DNA of 64,000 nt from Archivesica marissinica (GCA_014843695.1 CM026386.1:91761389-91825388); one strand, 5' to 3'; shown: positions 1 through 11,964, numbered from the stretch's first letter. Numbers and translations: made by a program. Notes: generated by a model not told the origin, from the sequence alone.

Positions 1-425
1 TGATTTTAAAGCAATTAAACAAATTAACGAGTATGGAACTTCAGATTGTGTTATTTATATATGGATTATGCTATTCACTTGGTAATATTTTATATTTGGT
101 GTGGTAGGGTTCGGATTCGGGGGGGTCAGTTGGTCAGAATGACAACACTCTATACGTTTCATCAATCTATTGAATCTCCGTGTATAGAACAAGGCTCTCG
201 ATCGCTCTGGTTCTACAATACACACATTAAGAATAGGATTAAAACATATACGTCATATAAATATATATAGATGATTTGCGGTGCTTGGGTTAACAACAAC
301 AACATATTATATACATTGGCACTATATATACTCCCGTCAGGTTCGTGGTTCGTAATAACTCTTACTCTTACTTTAATATATATATGACATCAGTAACACA
401 GAGGTAATCTATGTTACATCCATGT

Positions 426-533
426 CTCTGATGAAACATAGACATATGCAACATAGACATTACAACATAGACATATGCAACATAGACATTACAACATAGA
501 CATATGCAACATAGACATTACAACATAGACCTA
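426..533. repeat. short tandem repeat, about 29-bp unit
   Basis: About four tandem copies of a unit built from two alternating halves, one containing gacatatgcaa and one containing gacattacaa. No coding role is seen. The surrounding 1-790 has no recognisable gene. Its first 100 bp resemble 63115-63210. Confidence 0.7.
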
Positions 534-794
534 TACAATTACTTACGCAGAGATATGGTCTCTGTAGCACACTTCTCGCTGTTCTCTCCACCGTCCGCTA
601 CACGTTCAACCACTTGCTCACTCACTGGTGCGGGTGACAACTGTAACTAGCATGCATCTGTTAAGTTATGTGCAATGGTGAGGTTTGATATACCGACAGC
701 CAGGACCAACTGAACCGGTCTCGCGTACAACATAATGAACCCAATACTACAGCGTACAAATCAACAGTTTCAATATCTCACGCATATATATATA

Positions 795-2306
795 CTGAGT
801 CAAAAAAGAAACGATACCTGGTGTTTATGTGTCTATAATTTCAACATTTATTAAGAAAATTCTTTGACAATTCATAAGATGATAGTCCAACATGTTTGAA
901 AGAGGAGCACATAAAGCATAATGAGCCTGCGAAACTGTCTGCTGCGTGATGACGTAATTCGTCGGACAGGGGTCTAATGGAGTTTTCACACAGACGTCAA
1001 TACCGAGTATGGGTACCATTTGCGTCTCTCACTGCAATGCACCGCCGTCGCATCGAACGGAAGAGTGTCTGAATCTCTTGCTGGTCAATATTTGTCCACT
1101 CCTGACGCAAAACATCCCTCAGTTGGTTTAACGTTACCGGCTGATGTCGTCTGACGCGGCGGTCTAACGTATCCCACAAATGTTCTATGGGTGACAAGTC
1201 TGGTGACAAAGCAGGCCACGGCAGGGTTTCAATATTGTTCTGCTCCAATAATGTGGTGGAAATCCGAGCAGTATGACACCTGGCGTTGTCCTGTTGGAAC
1301 AGTGTGACGTTTCTGTTGGCGTTAAAGAACGGCACAACAACTGGCGCAAGGATCTCATCACAGTACCGCTGGGCGTTTAGGTTCCCGTCCACCACTAACA
1401 GTTCAGTGCGACTGCCGAAGGTGATACCGCCCCACGCCATAACGCTTCCGCCCCGAACAGATCGACCTGACGTACACATGCGTCGGCGTAACGTTCACCG
1501 CGTCTGCGATATACCCGCTCTCTGCCATCCGCTCGACGCAAACAGAACCGCGATTCATCGCTAAACATCACCGAATTCCACTGTAACCGAGTCCAGCGAG
1601 CACGTTCCGTCGTCCATTCCCGCCGTACGTCACGGTGACGTCGTGTCAGGATGGGTCCAACGTATGGCCGATAGGCACGAATGCCACGTTCACCGAGCCG
1701 GTTCCTGACTGTTTGTGCACTGATGCGATTGTTGGTCATCCCAGGAGTAACGGCAGCTGTGTGCGTAGCAGGTAGGAACCGGTCACGTAAATGTGACGTC
1801 CGAATGTGACGGTCCTGTTCACGCGTCGTCACACGTGGTCGACCAGATCTTGGACGGTCGTCCACCGATCCATGTGTTCGATAACGTCGAAGTAGACGTG
1901 TTATCGTGATCCGCGTAACCCCGAGTCGATTTGCGACGTCACGCTGACGTAAACCGCCGTCAATCATGCCAATGGCACGCATTCTCTGATTGCGGTTTAG
2001 CCTAGGCATTTTGTTAGAGGTAACAATGGGTATGTAAGGTGTTTTTCCTCGATGATAATGCAATACCAGTACAATAAACCGGTTTTCCGATTTGTACATG
2101 TGTAGGAAGTTGTCTTTGTTGAGGAGCACGTGCAAATCGGAAATTCGGCGTTCCAGGATTATCGGGTGTTTATTTACCTGTGTTTATGGTTGGCTGACGT
2201 TGCAATAAGATACCCGGTACTGATACGTAATAATATATTAAACCTTTCTATGGTTTTATCCGTTTTACGTCATTTTTAGTTTGGTATCGTTTCTTTTTTG
2301 ACTCCG
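795..2306 (-). mobile_element. Tc1/mariner-type DNA transposon, 1512 bp
   Basis: The element has 24-bp terminal inverted repeats (795-818 and 2283-2306) that differ at one position. The left end starts CTGAGTCAAAAAAG and the right end is its complement. It is flanked on both sides by TA within short TATA runs, the target duplication expected of the IS630-Tc1-mariner superfamily. The interior holds one transposase reading frame on the minus strand. Near-identical ends suggest a recent insertion. Confidence 0.93.
997..2009 (-). pseudogene. Tc1-family DD34E transposase, one frameshift
   Basis: This is a cut-and-paste transposase of the Tc1 family, about 337 residues, the usual length. The chosen start is MPRLNRNQRM at 2009. 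An N-terminal helix-turn-helix (GLRQRDVANRLGVTRITIT) is followed by the AT-hook-like SGRPR. The catalytic triad is visible: Asp in FSDESRF, Asp in QQDNARCHTA, and Glu in SPIEHLW. There are 34 residues between the last two, so it is DD34E. The frame breaks once, in a run of four C at 1451-1454 (four G on the coding strand). One extra base there would restore LFGGGSVMAWGG, so one base appears to be missing. Everything else is intact. The copy is therefore either a very young pseudogene or a functional gene with a sequencing error in a homopolymer. Confidence 0.93.
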
Positions 2307-4300
2307 TATATATATACCTGTTATTCTGTTTGAAGACTTCTATGGTATGCTCTATTCGCTATGACTATATATAATAAATGCGCTCTAAAAAGACGGCTGA
2401 CTATCATACGATATTGGAAATGACTGTATTGGAATATCATGCTACATGTCGCTCACTCACGTTTCCTCGAGTTAAACTCGCTACGCACGGTTTCGTCTCA
2501 CTGACCATTACACATCGTATATATCTACCAGGAATAACTGGTTGAATGTATGGAGACTAAATCGGACCCTACTACATTTGGTATTTCATGTTGTAAGATA
2601 ATGGACCAATGTTTGAAATATGCCCTTCCCACCATAGTATAATTTAGTGAAATAAAACTGACATACATGTGTAAATGTGTTGGTATTTAATAACGGGCAT
2701 CGATCCATATGATTGACTACTTGATAAACACGACTTCTATAGAAGAGCGAAGATGCGGTATACTACTACAAATCCACCACGCTGCAGGTTCGAATAACAC
2801 AATGGGTGTCTAATTATTTCATGTAATGGTGTTATCCTGGTTGCTTGTGGAAGGTCGGTGGTTCTACTAGGATGCCCGCTCGTGTCTGAAATACTGTCGT
2901 ATGGGCTCCGGGTCTTCCTGAACCACTAACATGCCCTGGACTTAGTAGAAGAAAACAATACATCAACATTCCTGAGTATATTTACTTCCGGAACGACGGC
3001 TGCACTGATATGTTACGACGTTTTCTTTCTATTCTTTCTAATCGTGTTTTGCGAAGAGCTGTGTTTCATTCATGGAACATATTGTGCAACGGTTTATAAA
3101 GAGTGTAATATGTTATACTACTGCCAAATATGTTGCTCGAAATGCAATCCGTGCATTGGAACTGCTCATTGCTAAATGTAAATTAGCTGGTGTGTACTGT
3201 ATAATGTGTTCATCACTCTGTCGTCTAGCTTGTGGTTGCTTATTGTGCCCGTTTTCATGAATTAATGCAGTCCAAAATCGTGCCAGACGTTTATATATTG
3301 GGGATGGCAGCTGTCTCTGGGGAAATGGGTTTGCTATCTCCAGCTGTGCGTCAATACAAACTGTGTAGGGAATGTTCGAATATTCGAATGTTATAATAGG
3401 ATAAAAAAACATTTCTATAATTATGTTCTAATAAAATGTTATTACATATAAGTTAAATCATACACTAGTTGTTTTTAATCCAGTAACATTTAAACACAAA
3501 TGAATGGCCATCTTGGTCCAGATGTGTGTACAGTCATCCGAGTATGGCTCCAATTAACATAGCCTGGTGATCACAAGTTGCTCATAGTTGTAGGTGCTTC
3601 TTTAACTCAGAAGGTCATGTGCTATGAAATTAAACTTCTTAGACTATAAAACGCCTTAGAACCAATATAGGCGGGTTCGGAATTATCACACATATCCGAA
3701 AGTGGCACACATCACAGAGACAGTGTTGGATGCTCTAGCAACGTAGGTTCCATCCGACCCCAATAAAAAGAGATTGCGTTACAATGTAAAATCGTTGAAA
3801 TATTAAATTCGTGTTTCCCATACAGAGAAATCTTTGTTTCTCGGATCCACCAACCACGCACACTACTTTGAGTCTGTATAGTTAGTGAACAACCAACACA
3901 AACAATAGTTAATGTTTATGACACATGCTTTTTACGTCCACAATGGTTGGAAATGCTGAAAGTTGTCCCCCAAATGAATGTTCACTGCTTCTAAATAGAG
4001 GCTAAGCCCTACCATGTCAAACCAATAACAGTAGACGTTACGTATATATGTTCTATCAAGCCATCGTTTTCAATCGGAAAAGCTTCTACGTCAGTGTTAG
4101 AAAAACAGAAAGCAGAAAAGGTGTGAATTTGAAATTTAAAGTAAATAGTGAATAATCTAATATTCGTTCCGATAATCGAATATATGTCAACATCACAAAA
4201 AGCAATGCATATTATACAAGTATTCACTTCTCTGCATGTCAACAGTTCTTCAAACCGATACTTCCAATGTAGGCATTTCTGTGTGTGTGTGTTTGTTATA
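2307..4300. other. non-coding stretch, no gene seen
   Basis: About 2 kb of AT-rich sequence without convincing splice-bounded coding sequence. The only recognisable piece is a repeat fragment at about 2836-2905 (ggaaggtcggtggttctac and cgtgtctgaaatactg). This module recurs inside the inverted-duplication repeats (for example 10855-10900 and 17385-17455). Confidence 0.6.
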
Positions 4301-4380
4301 GTGCCACCCCTATTTAAAGGGAAGTGTGAAACTTCTACCTCCCGCTCCGTAGGCGGACGCTTTAACCACTAGGTCACTGA
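4300..4380 (-). repeat. tRNA-like SINE head fragment
   Basis: Read on the minus strand it contains box-A-like GACCTAGTGGTTAAAGCG followed by an anticodon-arm-like stretch. The 3' half does not fold as a tRNA, so it is read as a tRNA-derived SINE remnant. Confidence 0.35.
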
Positions 4381-4496
4381 TACGGTATACTAGTCTACTA
4401 TATATACTATATGGATATAATAATAGGCTGTCCGATTAATAGGCTCGCTTCTAACCAATGCAACCCGGTTCGATCCTCGGACGGTGAACTCCGGAG

Positions 4497-4690
4497 ATGG
4501 AGCCCCACTGGAGCCCCACTGGAGCCGTAAACGATTGTGCCCTTAGGCAAGGCATTTAAAATTCCACGTTGCCTCTTCTCTCTCCCTCGTGGCGATGGAT
4601 TCCATCAGGAATGAGGTCTCGAGAGTGATTTATATAAATTGAAATAACTTGTTTCGCAATCGAGCTAAAATAAATTTGTATAAACTAAAC
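4497..4690 (+). repeat. SINE family A copy, 5'-truncated, at outer arm edge
   Basis: Family A has a tRNA-like head with box B (GGAGTTCGAGCCCC), a body (CTCCCTCGTGGCGATGG) and a tail (CTTGTTTCGCAATCGAGC). This copy begins at the box-B region with a duplicated gagccccactg and carries the full body and tail. The inverted duplication ends here. Its partner is 21141-21371. Confidence 0.8.
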
Positions 4691-4804
4691 GAACTTTCAA
4701 GTATATACGTCTCTTTAGGGTCATGGACTGAATTAATGACATATTAATGTCATAATGATACATTTTTTTCCTAATTGACTCCATCATCATGTATGTACGC
4801 ACCA

Positions 4805-4915
4805 TTAATAGCGGTTAACCAGTACTAAACAATGCATGTGAGACGCCTTGCTCAATGACACTACATACGACCCGACGCTCTACCATTGGACCACGGGCGC
4901 CACCCATTATGGACG
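4805..4915 (-). repeat. SINE family C copy with internal deletion
   Basis: A tRNA-derived SINE with GGTCCAATGGTAGAGCG in its head and TTAGTACTGGTTAACC at its end. Compared with the partner at 20885-21020 it lacks about 35 bp covering the second half of the tRNA-like head. Confidence 0.7.
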
Positions 4916-5366
4916 AGGGGAAGAGGCAATGTGTTCCAGCTTTCTAACAAGATATTGAATTTGCATCAGTATTGTATACTTTTGCAAAATCCCCTCACAC
5001 CAAAATGTTTATAATTAGGCGAGTAACATTAATATAAAACTCGTTGGCTTTCTTGTAAAACAAGAACAGATATCAGCTCGACTGAACAAAACATTATAAG
5101 CTTGATTCAGGCTCTCACTCAATACTCTACTTCCTTCGCGTATACCACGCAGAGAACCAATTTAAAGGAAGGCGCACTTGATTTAAACATAGCGATAACA
5201 CCGCATTTTACAATGAAGACCGATTAAATGTTTTGTTAACGTTTTATACGAAGATTCATACTCTTGCAATTAATAATGTTCGCATTCCATCTGCGCAAGC
5301 GTGTTACTATTGTTTGCATAGTAAATAATTATTTAGAATTAAACTTCTGTGACCATTTCCATTAAT

Positions 5367-5555
5367 TCGTACTCGAAGTTCGAGCCCCGCTGGAGCCGTT
5401 ACGATTGTTTCTTTAGACAAGGCATTTAAATTACACGTTGCCTGTTTTCTCCCTCGTGGCGATGTATTCCATCAGGAATGAGGTCTCGAGAGTGATTTAT
5501 ATAAGTTGAAAGAACTTGTTTCGCAATCGAGCTAAAATATATTTGTATAAATTAA
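5367..5555 (+). repeat. SINE family A copy
   Basis: Contains box-B-like AGTTCGAGCCCCGCTGG, the CCCTCGTGGCGATG body and the CTTGTTTCGCAATCGAGC tail. The inverted partner is 20235-20420. Confidence 0.85.
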
Positions 5556-6154
5556 GAGAGTTAACTCCGTTCAAAACTAAACGCATCTTTTATAAGAGTT
5601 ACTTCCCTTATACTACTTTTAGAAACAAGGCTTCGGTTCCGGGGCAAATCATCGGGTGCCAAGTGTCAGCGTAAATTGTCATGACGTCACTACATTTTCA
5701 TGACGTCACGACGCAATACATCATTATATTTGTGTTTTAAACAACTTTATAATTGCCTCGAGACTTCTTTTAAATCGTATTTGTCTTATCGTTAACGTTA
5801 TATACCAATTCACCTAGAAATATGCATACATTACAGTTTAATTTACAAATTATAAGGATTATTCTCTCAACCAATCAGAATACCCCCAGGTGTTATTATA
5901 CACGTGTACATATAAGACATTATGAGATGACTGTATTGCCCTGATTACAAGCAAGGACATGTGATAAAAGAAAATGTGTGTGTTTTACGTTTATTTATGC
6001 CCATATGAGGGACGCCACCTGAAGAGATTAGTCGTTTTAGATTTTTGGAGGATAGTGCAATGATACAGACTGAGACCCATTCCAGAGTGTCCTCTGGTTC
6101 TTTTACGTATACGTCGGTTTAAATTCCCATCTGAAAGACTGTTAATTTTATTAG

Positions 6155-6225
6155 GGTCAGATGGGGGATCGAACCTCCGATCCCTGGATTACCAGTCCAA
6201 CGTGTTACCACTGGAATACAGATCC
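6155..6225 (-). repeat. tRNA-Thr-like sequence, left arm
   Basis: On the minus strand there is a D-arm-like GTGGTAACACG, an anticodon arm TTGGA-CTGGTAA-TCCAG with anticodon GGT (Thr), and a TTCGATC loop. The acceptor ends do not pair (GGATCTG against ATCTGACC), so a functional tRNA is unlikely. The partner copy is 19593-19663. Confidence 0.5.
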
Positions 6226-6469
6226 GTCTGTGAAAATTAGTGTAATCTTGCCTTCTTATGTACCATCGATACCATTGCTTCTGTGTTCAGAATTGTAGAA
6301 TTTCACATGATTTGGCTGCGAGTTATACTGTCACTTCGATCAACTCCCAGATTGCTATGAATCGTAGGAATAATTTTACAATACCTGGTGCTCCGGTGTC
6401 TATAATTGTGCCTGTCAAATATCTTACAGAAACCGCTTTGTTACCACACGTTTTCCATACACCCGGGAG

Positions 6470-7468
6470 CACAGGGATTCGGCACGTTTGGGGGTACTAG
6501 TATATATATTTAAGTACAGGGATTCTACTCTGTGGGATGTCAGATTTCACATCGATCAGTAAAATGGCCCTATCTGAAACAATTTTGTACAAATCTGTCC
6601 AAATATAACGCCAATCCCGAGTCTTTATATTGTTCTTCAAATAAAACACAACTTTAAGCTGCATGCATGTATACTTTGCAAACAATTGCCACAAACATTG
6701 GCCATAGCAGGTCACATTTCCATACTAGGACACGGGTTCTGTCAGCAACAAAAAAAAATCTTCGACGGGAGAGTTTTAACTGTGAATAACATTATCAATA
6801 AAATGTGTTTCCACTAACGTGTAGGTTTATTCGGCAAAAATGTACGTCAAAAAGAGATTTCGTAGTATTTTCAATATGTTTTGAAAATTTCTAGAGCGGC
6901 GCAATTCGCGTTGAAACGAGCTTTGAAACGAGCGTTCTGATTGGATTATTAGAATGTAACAAGATGTTTTTTATATATAAAGAATAATCATAATCCAATC
7001 AGAACGCTCGTTTCAACGCTTATTTCAACGCGAATTGCGCCGCTTTAGAATTTTTCAAAACAAATTGAAAATGCTACGAAATCTCTTTTTGACGTACATT
7101 TTTGCCGAATAAACCTACACGTTAGTGGAAACACATTTTATTGATAATGTTATTCACAGTTAAAACTCTCCTGTCGAAGATTTTTTTTTGTGCTGACAGA
7201 ACCCGTGTCCTAGTATGGAAATGTGACCTGCTATGGCCAATGTTTGTGGCAATTGTTTGCAAAGTATACATGCATGCAGCTTAAAGTTGTGTTTTATTTG
7301 AAGAACAATATAAAGACTCGGGATAAGCGTTATATTTGGACAGCTTTGTACAAAATTGTTTCAGATAGGGCCATTTTACTGATCGATGCGAAATCTGACA
7401 TCCCACAGAGTAGAATCCCTGTACTTAAATATATATACTAGTACCCCCAAACGTGCCGAATCCCTGTG
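6470..7468. mobile_element. foldback hAT-like MITE, 999 bp
   Basis: Two arms of about 480 bp (6470-6950 and 6989-7468) are nearly perfect reverse complements around a loop of about 38 bp. The ends read CACAGGGATTCGG...CCGAATCCCTGTG. The element is flanked by an 8-bp direct repeat CCCGGGAG (6462-6469 and 7469-7476). At 19349-19356 the right arm of the inverted duplication has this 8-mer once and no insertion, so the target duplication is confirmed by an empty site. An 8-bp duplication with CAGGG-type ends fits hAT. There is no transposase inside. Matching 72-codon frames in both arms are a by-product of the foldback. Confidence 0.92.
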
Positions 7469-8155
7469 CCCGGGAGGTTTCGGATGAAAAATTAGATTAG
7501 CTGATAAGAAGTAATATAAGATATCACGATACCGTATCATACCGTATTATATTTTATCATATCTATGTGCTGTAGTGTTCTGAGGAATGAACCGGGAGTA
7601 TTAGTTTCTATTCGGATTCGAACTACATATTTATGTTAAAAGTTAGCCTTAAACACACCCTATTAGCCTCCTTGCTCGCTAACTTTAAACACCCCAATGA
7701 AAACCAGTGATTCATTATTTATATTTACATTAATTGCTCTTTGAAATGACATAAAGTGAAGAAATAGCACGCTTTGCGTCTAAAATGCCTTTAGGCCAGA
7801 TTTGCGATGTCTTTCCGCGTGCTGGACTGTAAATTAGATCACACTCGGAACAGCGTGAACGGTAAGACCCGACATTAACATCAAAAGTAATGCTGTCCAA
7901 CATTGCGAATACGCATGCGCGTGACTTCGTGTGGGCATATCAGCTGCATATCATTTGGGAGGAAGTTCACTAGACAATATGTTCATCGAAGGGAAATGCA
8001 ATAGCGATGTAAATATTAGTGTATGGATTTTGAGGACAGCAAAACTTATGTGCTTTGATAGTATTTGAGTTTATACCCAACCCATTCTCACGCTAGAGCT
8101 AGGAGGTACACTTGTATAGTCGTGAACGTCGTGATAGCGCAGAGGATGCACGTTC

Positions 8156-8840
8156 ATGTCACGGCCTGCCCAGTCGGTAGAGTATATTTACTGTTCGGGT
8201 AGATTTACGTGGCAAAAATATTTATTTGTTGAGGTGGGTCCTTTCGGATCAGCAGGACACTGCAAAACAAGACATATATCATAGATATTCTTTTATTGTA
8301 GTATGTAGCCTACTACACAATGTGTAGATGGCGAATCCAACGAACCATTGCATTTTCTACCTACATCGCATTGTCCAACATGTACAATAAAATATCACTA
8401 AATTACAAATACATCACTTAGTTATTAAATATAACCATACATGGACATAATTATTATCTTAGAGTAGAATTTACAATACAACTGTATTACTAACCTGCAA
8501 AACAAGACATATATCATAGATATTCTTTTATTGTAGTATGTACTACACAATGTGTAGATGGCGAATCCAATGAACCATTGCATTTGCTACCTACATCGCA
8601 TTGTATTGTCAATGGTCACATATTAGTAATATAGCGGTATAAAAGGCAGGGCGGGACGTATTCATGATATAGGTTGGAGGGGATGCTATATGGGATTTAT
8701 GTATAGGTGTAATAACTAATTTAATTCCTTTATTTTACCTTCCATCTAAATATAGTAAATTGCACAAAACAACACAGTTAAAATACATTCATTCCACTTT
8801 TTATTTTATCATTTCATTTCAAAACACAATCCTTTGACAT
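8156..8840. mobile_element. 685-bp insertion present only in left arm
   Basis: The right arm reads cgttcgcttcatg without a break (complement of about 18655-18670). The left arm is interrupted at this point. The insertion ends in ATGTCA...TGACAT, a 6-bp inverted repeat, with a possible TC duplication. It contains two direct copies of a roughly 110-bp segment (8261-8374 and 8496-8604). No coding sequence is recognised. It is probably a non-autonomous DNA element of unknown family. Confidence 0.65.
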
Positions 8841-8845
8841 TCGCT

Positions 8846-9032
8846 TCATGTGCGAAAGGTCCGGAGTTCGAGCCCCGACTGTGCCCTTAGGGAAGGCATT
8901 TAAATTCCACGTTGCCTCTTCTCTCTCCCTCGTGGCGATGGATTGCATCAGGAATGAGGTCTCGAGAGTGATTTATATAAGTTGAAACAACTTGTTTCGC
9001 AATCGAGCTAACATAACTGTGTATAAACTAAT
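8846..9032 (+). repeat. SINE family A copy
   Basis: Contains AAAGGTCCGGAGTTCGAGCC, the CTCCCTCGTGGCGATGG body and the CTTGTTTCGCAATCGAGC tail. The inverted partner is 18483-18690. Confidence 0.85.
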
Positions 9033-9050
9033 ATACTTGTATACACGTAC

Positions 9051-9840
9051 CCTTGTAACTATTACTAGATAGCAAGATGGTGATGGGTGTATACAAGTAC
9101 CCTTGTAACTATTACTAGATAGCAAGATGGTGATGGGTGTATACAAGTACCCTTGTAACTATTACTAGATAGCAAGATGGTGATGGGTGTATACAAGTAC
9201 CCTTGTAACTATTACTAGATAGCAAGATGGTGATGGGTGTATACAAGTACCCTTGTAACTATTACTAGATAGCAAGATGGTGATGGGTGTATACAAGTAC
9301 CCTTGTAACTATTACTAGATAGCAAGATGGTGATGGGTGTATACAAGTACCCTTGTAACTATTACTAGATAGCAAGATGGTGATGGGTGTATACAAGTAC
9401 CCTTGTAACTATTACTAGATAGCAAGATGGTGATGGGTTTATACAAGTACCCTTGTAACTATTACTAGATAGCAAGATGGTGATGGGTGTATACAAGTAC
9501 CCTTGTAACTATTACTAGATAGCAAGATGGTGATGGGTGTATACACGTACCCTTGTAACTATTACTAGATAGCAAGATGGTGATGGGTGTATACAAGTAC
9601 CCTTGTAACTATTACTAGATAGCAAGATGGTGATGGGTGTATACAAGTACCCTTGTAACTATTACTAGATAGCAAGATGGTGATGGGTGTATACAAGTAC
9701 CCTTGTAACTATTACTAGATAGCAAGATGGTGATGGGTGTATACAAGTACCCTTGTAACTATTACTAGATAGCAATATGGTGATGGGTGTATACAAGTAC
9801 CCTTGTAACTATTACTAGATAGCAAGATGGTGATGGGTGA
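9051..9840. repeat. minisatellite, 50-bp unit, about 16 copies
   Basis: Nearly identical 50-bp units, each containing ATTACTAGATAGCAAGATGG. The equivalent place in the right arm (about 18430-18480) has a single copy. The array therefore expanded on one arm only, after the inverted duplication formed, or contracted on the other. Confidence 0.95.
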
Positions 9841-9924
9841 GAGTGTGTGTGAGTGTACAAGTTACAGTTTTAAACATATTAATATGGCGCCTAAGGCCCG
9901 AGATTGAATATGAGTTCGAGTATA

Positions 9925-10110
9925 ATGTGTTTGTTTTTGGATTTAACGTCGCACCAACAGCTTAGATCATAGGGCAACTTTCCGGCTATTGTTGGTGGAT
10001 GAATACCATATGTCCCTTCCGTAACAATATGTATCAAATTGTTTATCCAGCGGGCGCGTCTTACATCGTGTTTCCTTCTCCGCCTGGAAATACCAATTGA
10101 GGTTATATCA
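9925..10110. repeat. degenerate interspersed repeat fragment
   Basis: Includes TTAACGTCGCACCAACAGC. Similar fragments lie at 13228-13275 and 18355-18375. It looks like the tail of an older SINE or other retroelement. No gene is seen. Confidence 0.4.
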
Positions 10111-10278
10111 CGCCCTTAAATAACAATTGAACACTGATTGGATGGGGACTTAGAATAGGTAGTCCTTCCTATCCAAGATTCTCTGAGTTGTACACGCAGG
10201 TTACCTTGAGTGTCTGGGAAGATATATCATATAGCTTAATCTCTCAGATAACATAGGGCACTAGAGACTATAGACTAG

Positions 10279-10574
10279 TCAGAGAGTTACGAACCTGGGA
10301 AAGTATGACATGCTTGAACTGATTAAAGCTGCTGGGTTTGTCACTATTCCCAAGACGTCGCTCAGTGACCAAAACGGACATGGTACTTTGTTACACTTCG
10401 GAATATATTGAATGCACGGGTGGGTACTAGGGTAGAACCACCGACCTTCCCCAGACCAGCTGGATAGCTTCTTCACATTAAATAATTCAATACCCCAGTG
10501 CGATTCGAACATGCATCGTTGAGTGGCAAGTGATTTGAAATCAATGCCGTTAACCACTCGGCCATGGAGGCCCA
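10279..10574 (-). repeat. SINE with Leu/Ser-type tRNA-like head, left arm
   Basis: The minus strand starts GGGCCTCCATGGCCGAGTGG, typical of class II (Leu/Ser) tRNA 5' halves, followed by a TTCGAAT box-B-like loop and a non-tRNA body (GAAGGTCGGTGGTTCTACC). The partner copy starts at 17736 on the plus strand. Confidence 0.6.
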
Positions 10575-11924
10575 GAGATCGAGTTTTACAGGAACCACAA
10601 TGGCTGTGTCCTTAGGTATGTCGCGTAAAGCAACTGCCTCGTTCATCTTCCCATAACGGTGGGGTCAGTAATAATGTCTTCAGAGTGGTTAGGCAAAAGT
10701 TGTAAGAGTTTGTTGAACAAATTAAGCTAATATAAATTTGAATCACCAAGTTGTGTCTTAGCGGTGAGTGTCGATAACCTTTGCGAGTATCACGGTGTGT
10801 CTAATACCTTGATATGGTGCAACTATCCAACTGGCTTGCGAATGTCGGAGGATTAACCCGGCTGCCCGGTCGTGTCTGAAATACTGCTCAGTTGGGAAGC
10901 CGAGGTGTTCCCCCACGAATAACAGTTGGAGAGTCGTAATGTGACCTTAGCTGTCAACACTACATTAAGCACCGACACATTTTCTAACAACTGTAGCTGT
11001 GCAATTTGCTCACCCCGTGTATACTTTTCTGTCAAAATGCACTTTCTGTCACATGCCTTAGGATCGGCTTCACAATAACACAAGGCTGTGTTTTTTTATT
11101 TGCATGTTATGGTTATTTGATAGTATATTTAGATAGCATATTTCTGTATCTAAGTATAAGCTGAAATGTCAGGAAGAAGAAGGGTCCAGGATGGATAGGA
11201 GGTCTGACATCATGACGTATATCATATATATTATGTTATACTAGTCAATGCATGCTTTGTTCTAATGCCGCGTAGGGATACATGTAATATCGTATTCTAA
11301 AATAGAACCAACTTTATAAATGTGTTTACTGCCTGTTACCCATTAGTGTTGTGCGCATGTTAGATAGATAATTATACTTCCGTATTACACTGCAAACATT
11401 CCGTAATGACAGAAACGTCTACAGCAGAAATAGAATATAAAACATAAAGTATCAGTTTCTATAGACTGAGGATGGGAACCCATTAGTGTTGTGGGCATGT
11501 TAGATAGATAATTATACTTCCGGCCAATTTGGGCATTATTCTCATTGCAAATAGCCACAGTAATTGGCTTGTTTCATTTACGATAAGACATGTAATTCTA
11601 ATTTTGATATCATTTAAATGCATGAAGAATGTTTGTTTGTTAGTTTGTTCGGGTTTTACGCCTGCAGCAGCACCATTTTGGGCTATATCGCCGGTGGACA
11701 GTTTACCTAACAACAGCTTACCTGGGCCGGCTCCAACGGTTAATAAGTACTGTGTGCACCAACCTCCGTAGGAAACTGCATGTAATATAACATATAAATG
11801 AAGAATAGTATTGCTTTATTGTGATATATTTGAATACGTATGGTGTCCGTCCGTAACTGAAATACTGCTCCTGGGGGCTGCACGCAAGCCCCTTCCACAA
11901 ATAAATCTGGAGAGTCACCCGTTT

Positions 11925-11964
11925 ATGTATGTATGTATGTATGTATGTATGTATGTATGTATGT
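11925..11964. repeat. (ATGT)n microsatellite
   Basis: About ten copies of a tetranucleotide that abut the solo-LTR-like element at 11965. The same motif resumes at 13008, which suggests the element inserted into the microsatellite. Confidence 0.9.

Larger units (their letters stand above)
4495..11592 (+). repeat. left arm of giant inverted duplication
   Basis: This region is the reverse complement of 16638-21315 almost end to end, with scattered substitutions. Matching landmarks include 4690-4740 with 21100-21150, 6155-6225 with 19593-19663, 6258-6469 with 19355-19578, 10279-10573 with 17736-18030, 10855-11083 with 17229-17455, and 11480-11592 with 16638-16750. It is about 2.4 kb longer than the right arm because of three arm-specific gains: a MITE (6470-7468), a 685-bp insertion (8156-8840) and a minisatellite expansion (9051-9840). 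The outer boundary falls inside a SINE. No protein gene is convincing inside it. Confidence 0.93.

Noticed and set aside
6497..7441. Two near-identical 72-codon frames on opposite strands
   Set aside because: They lie in the two inverted halves of the MITE. They show no domain and are explained by the foldback.
9051..9840. CRISPR-like regular repeats
   Set aside because: Units are head-to-tail identical with no variable spacers, and the genome is eukaryotic. The same applies to all other arrays here.
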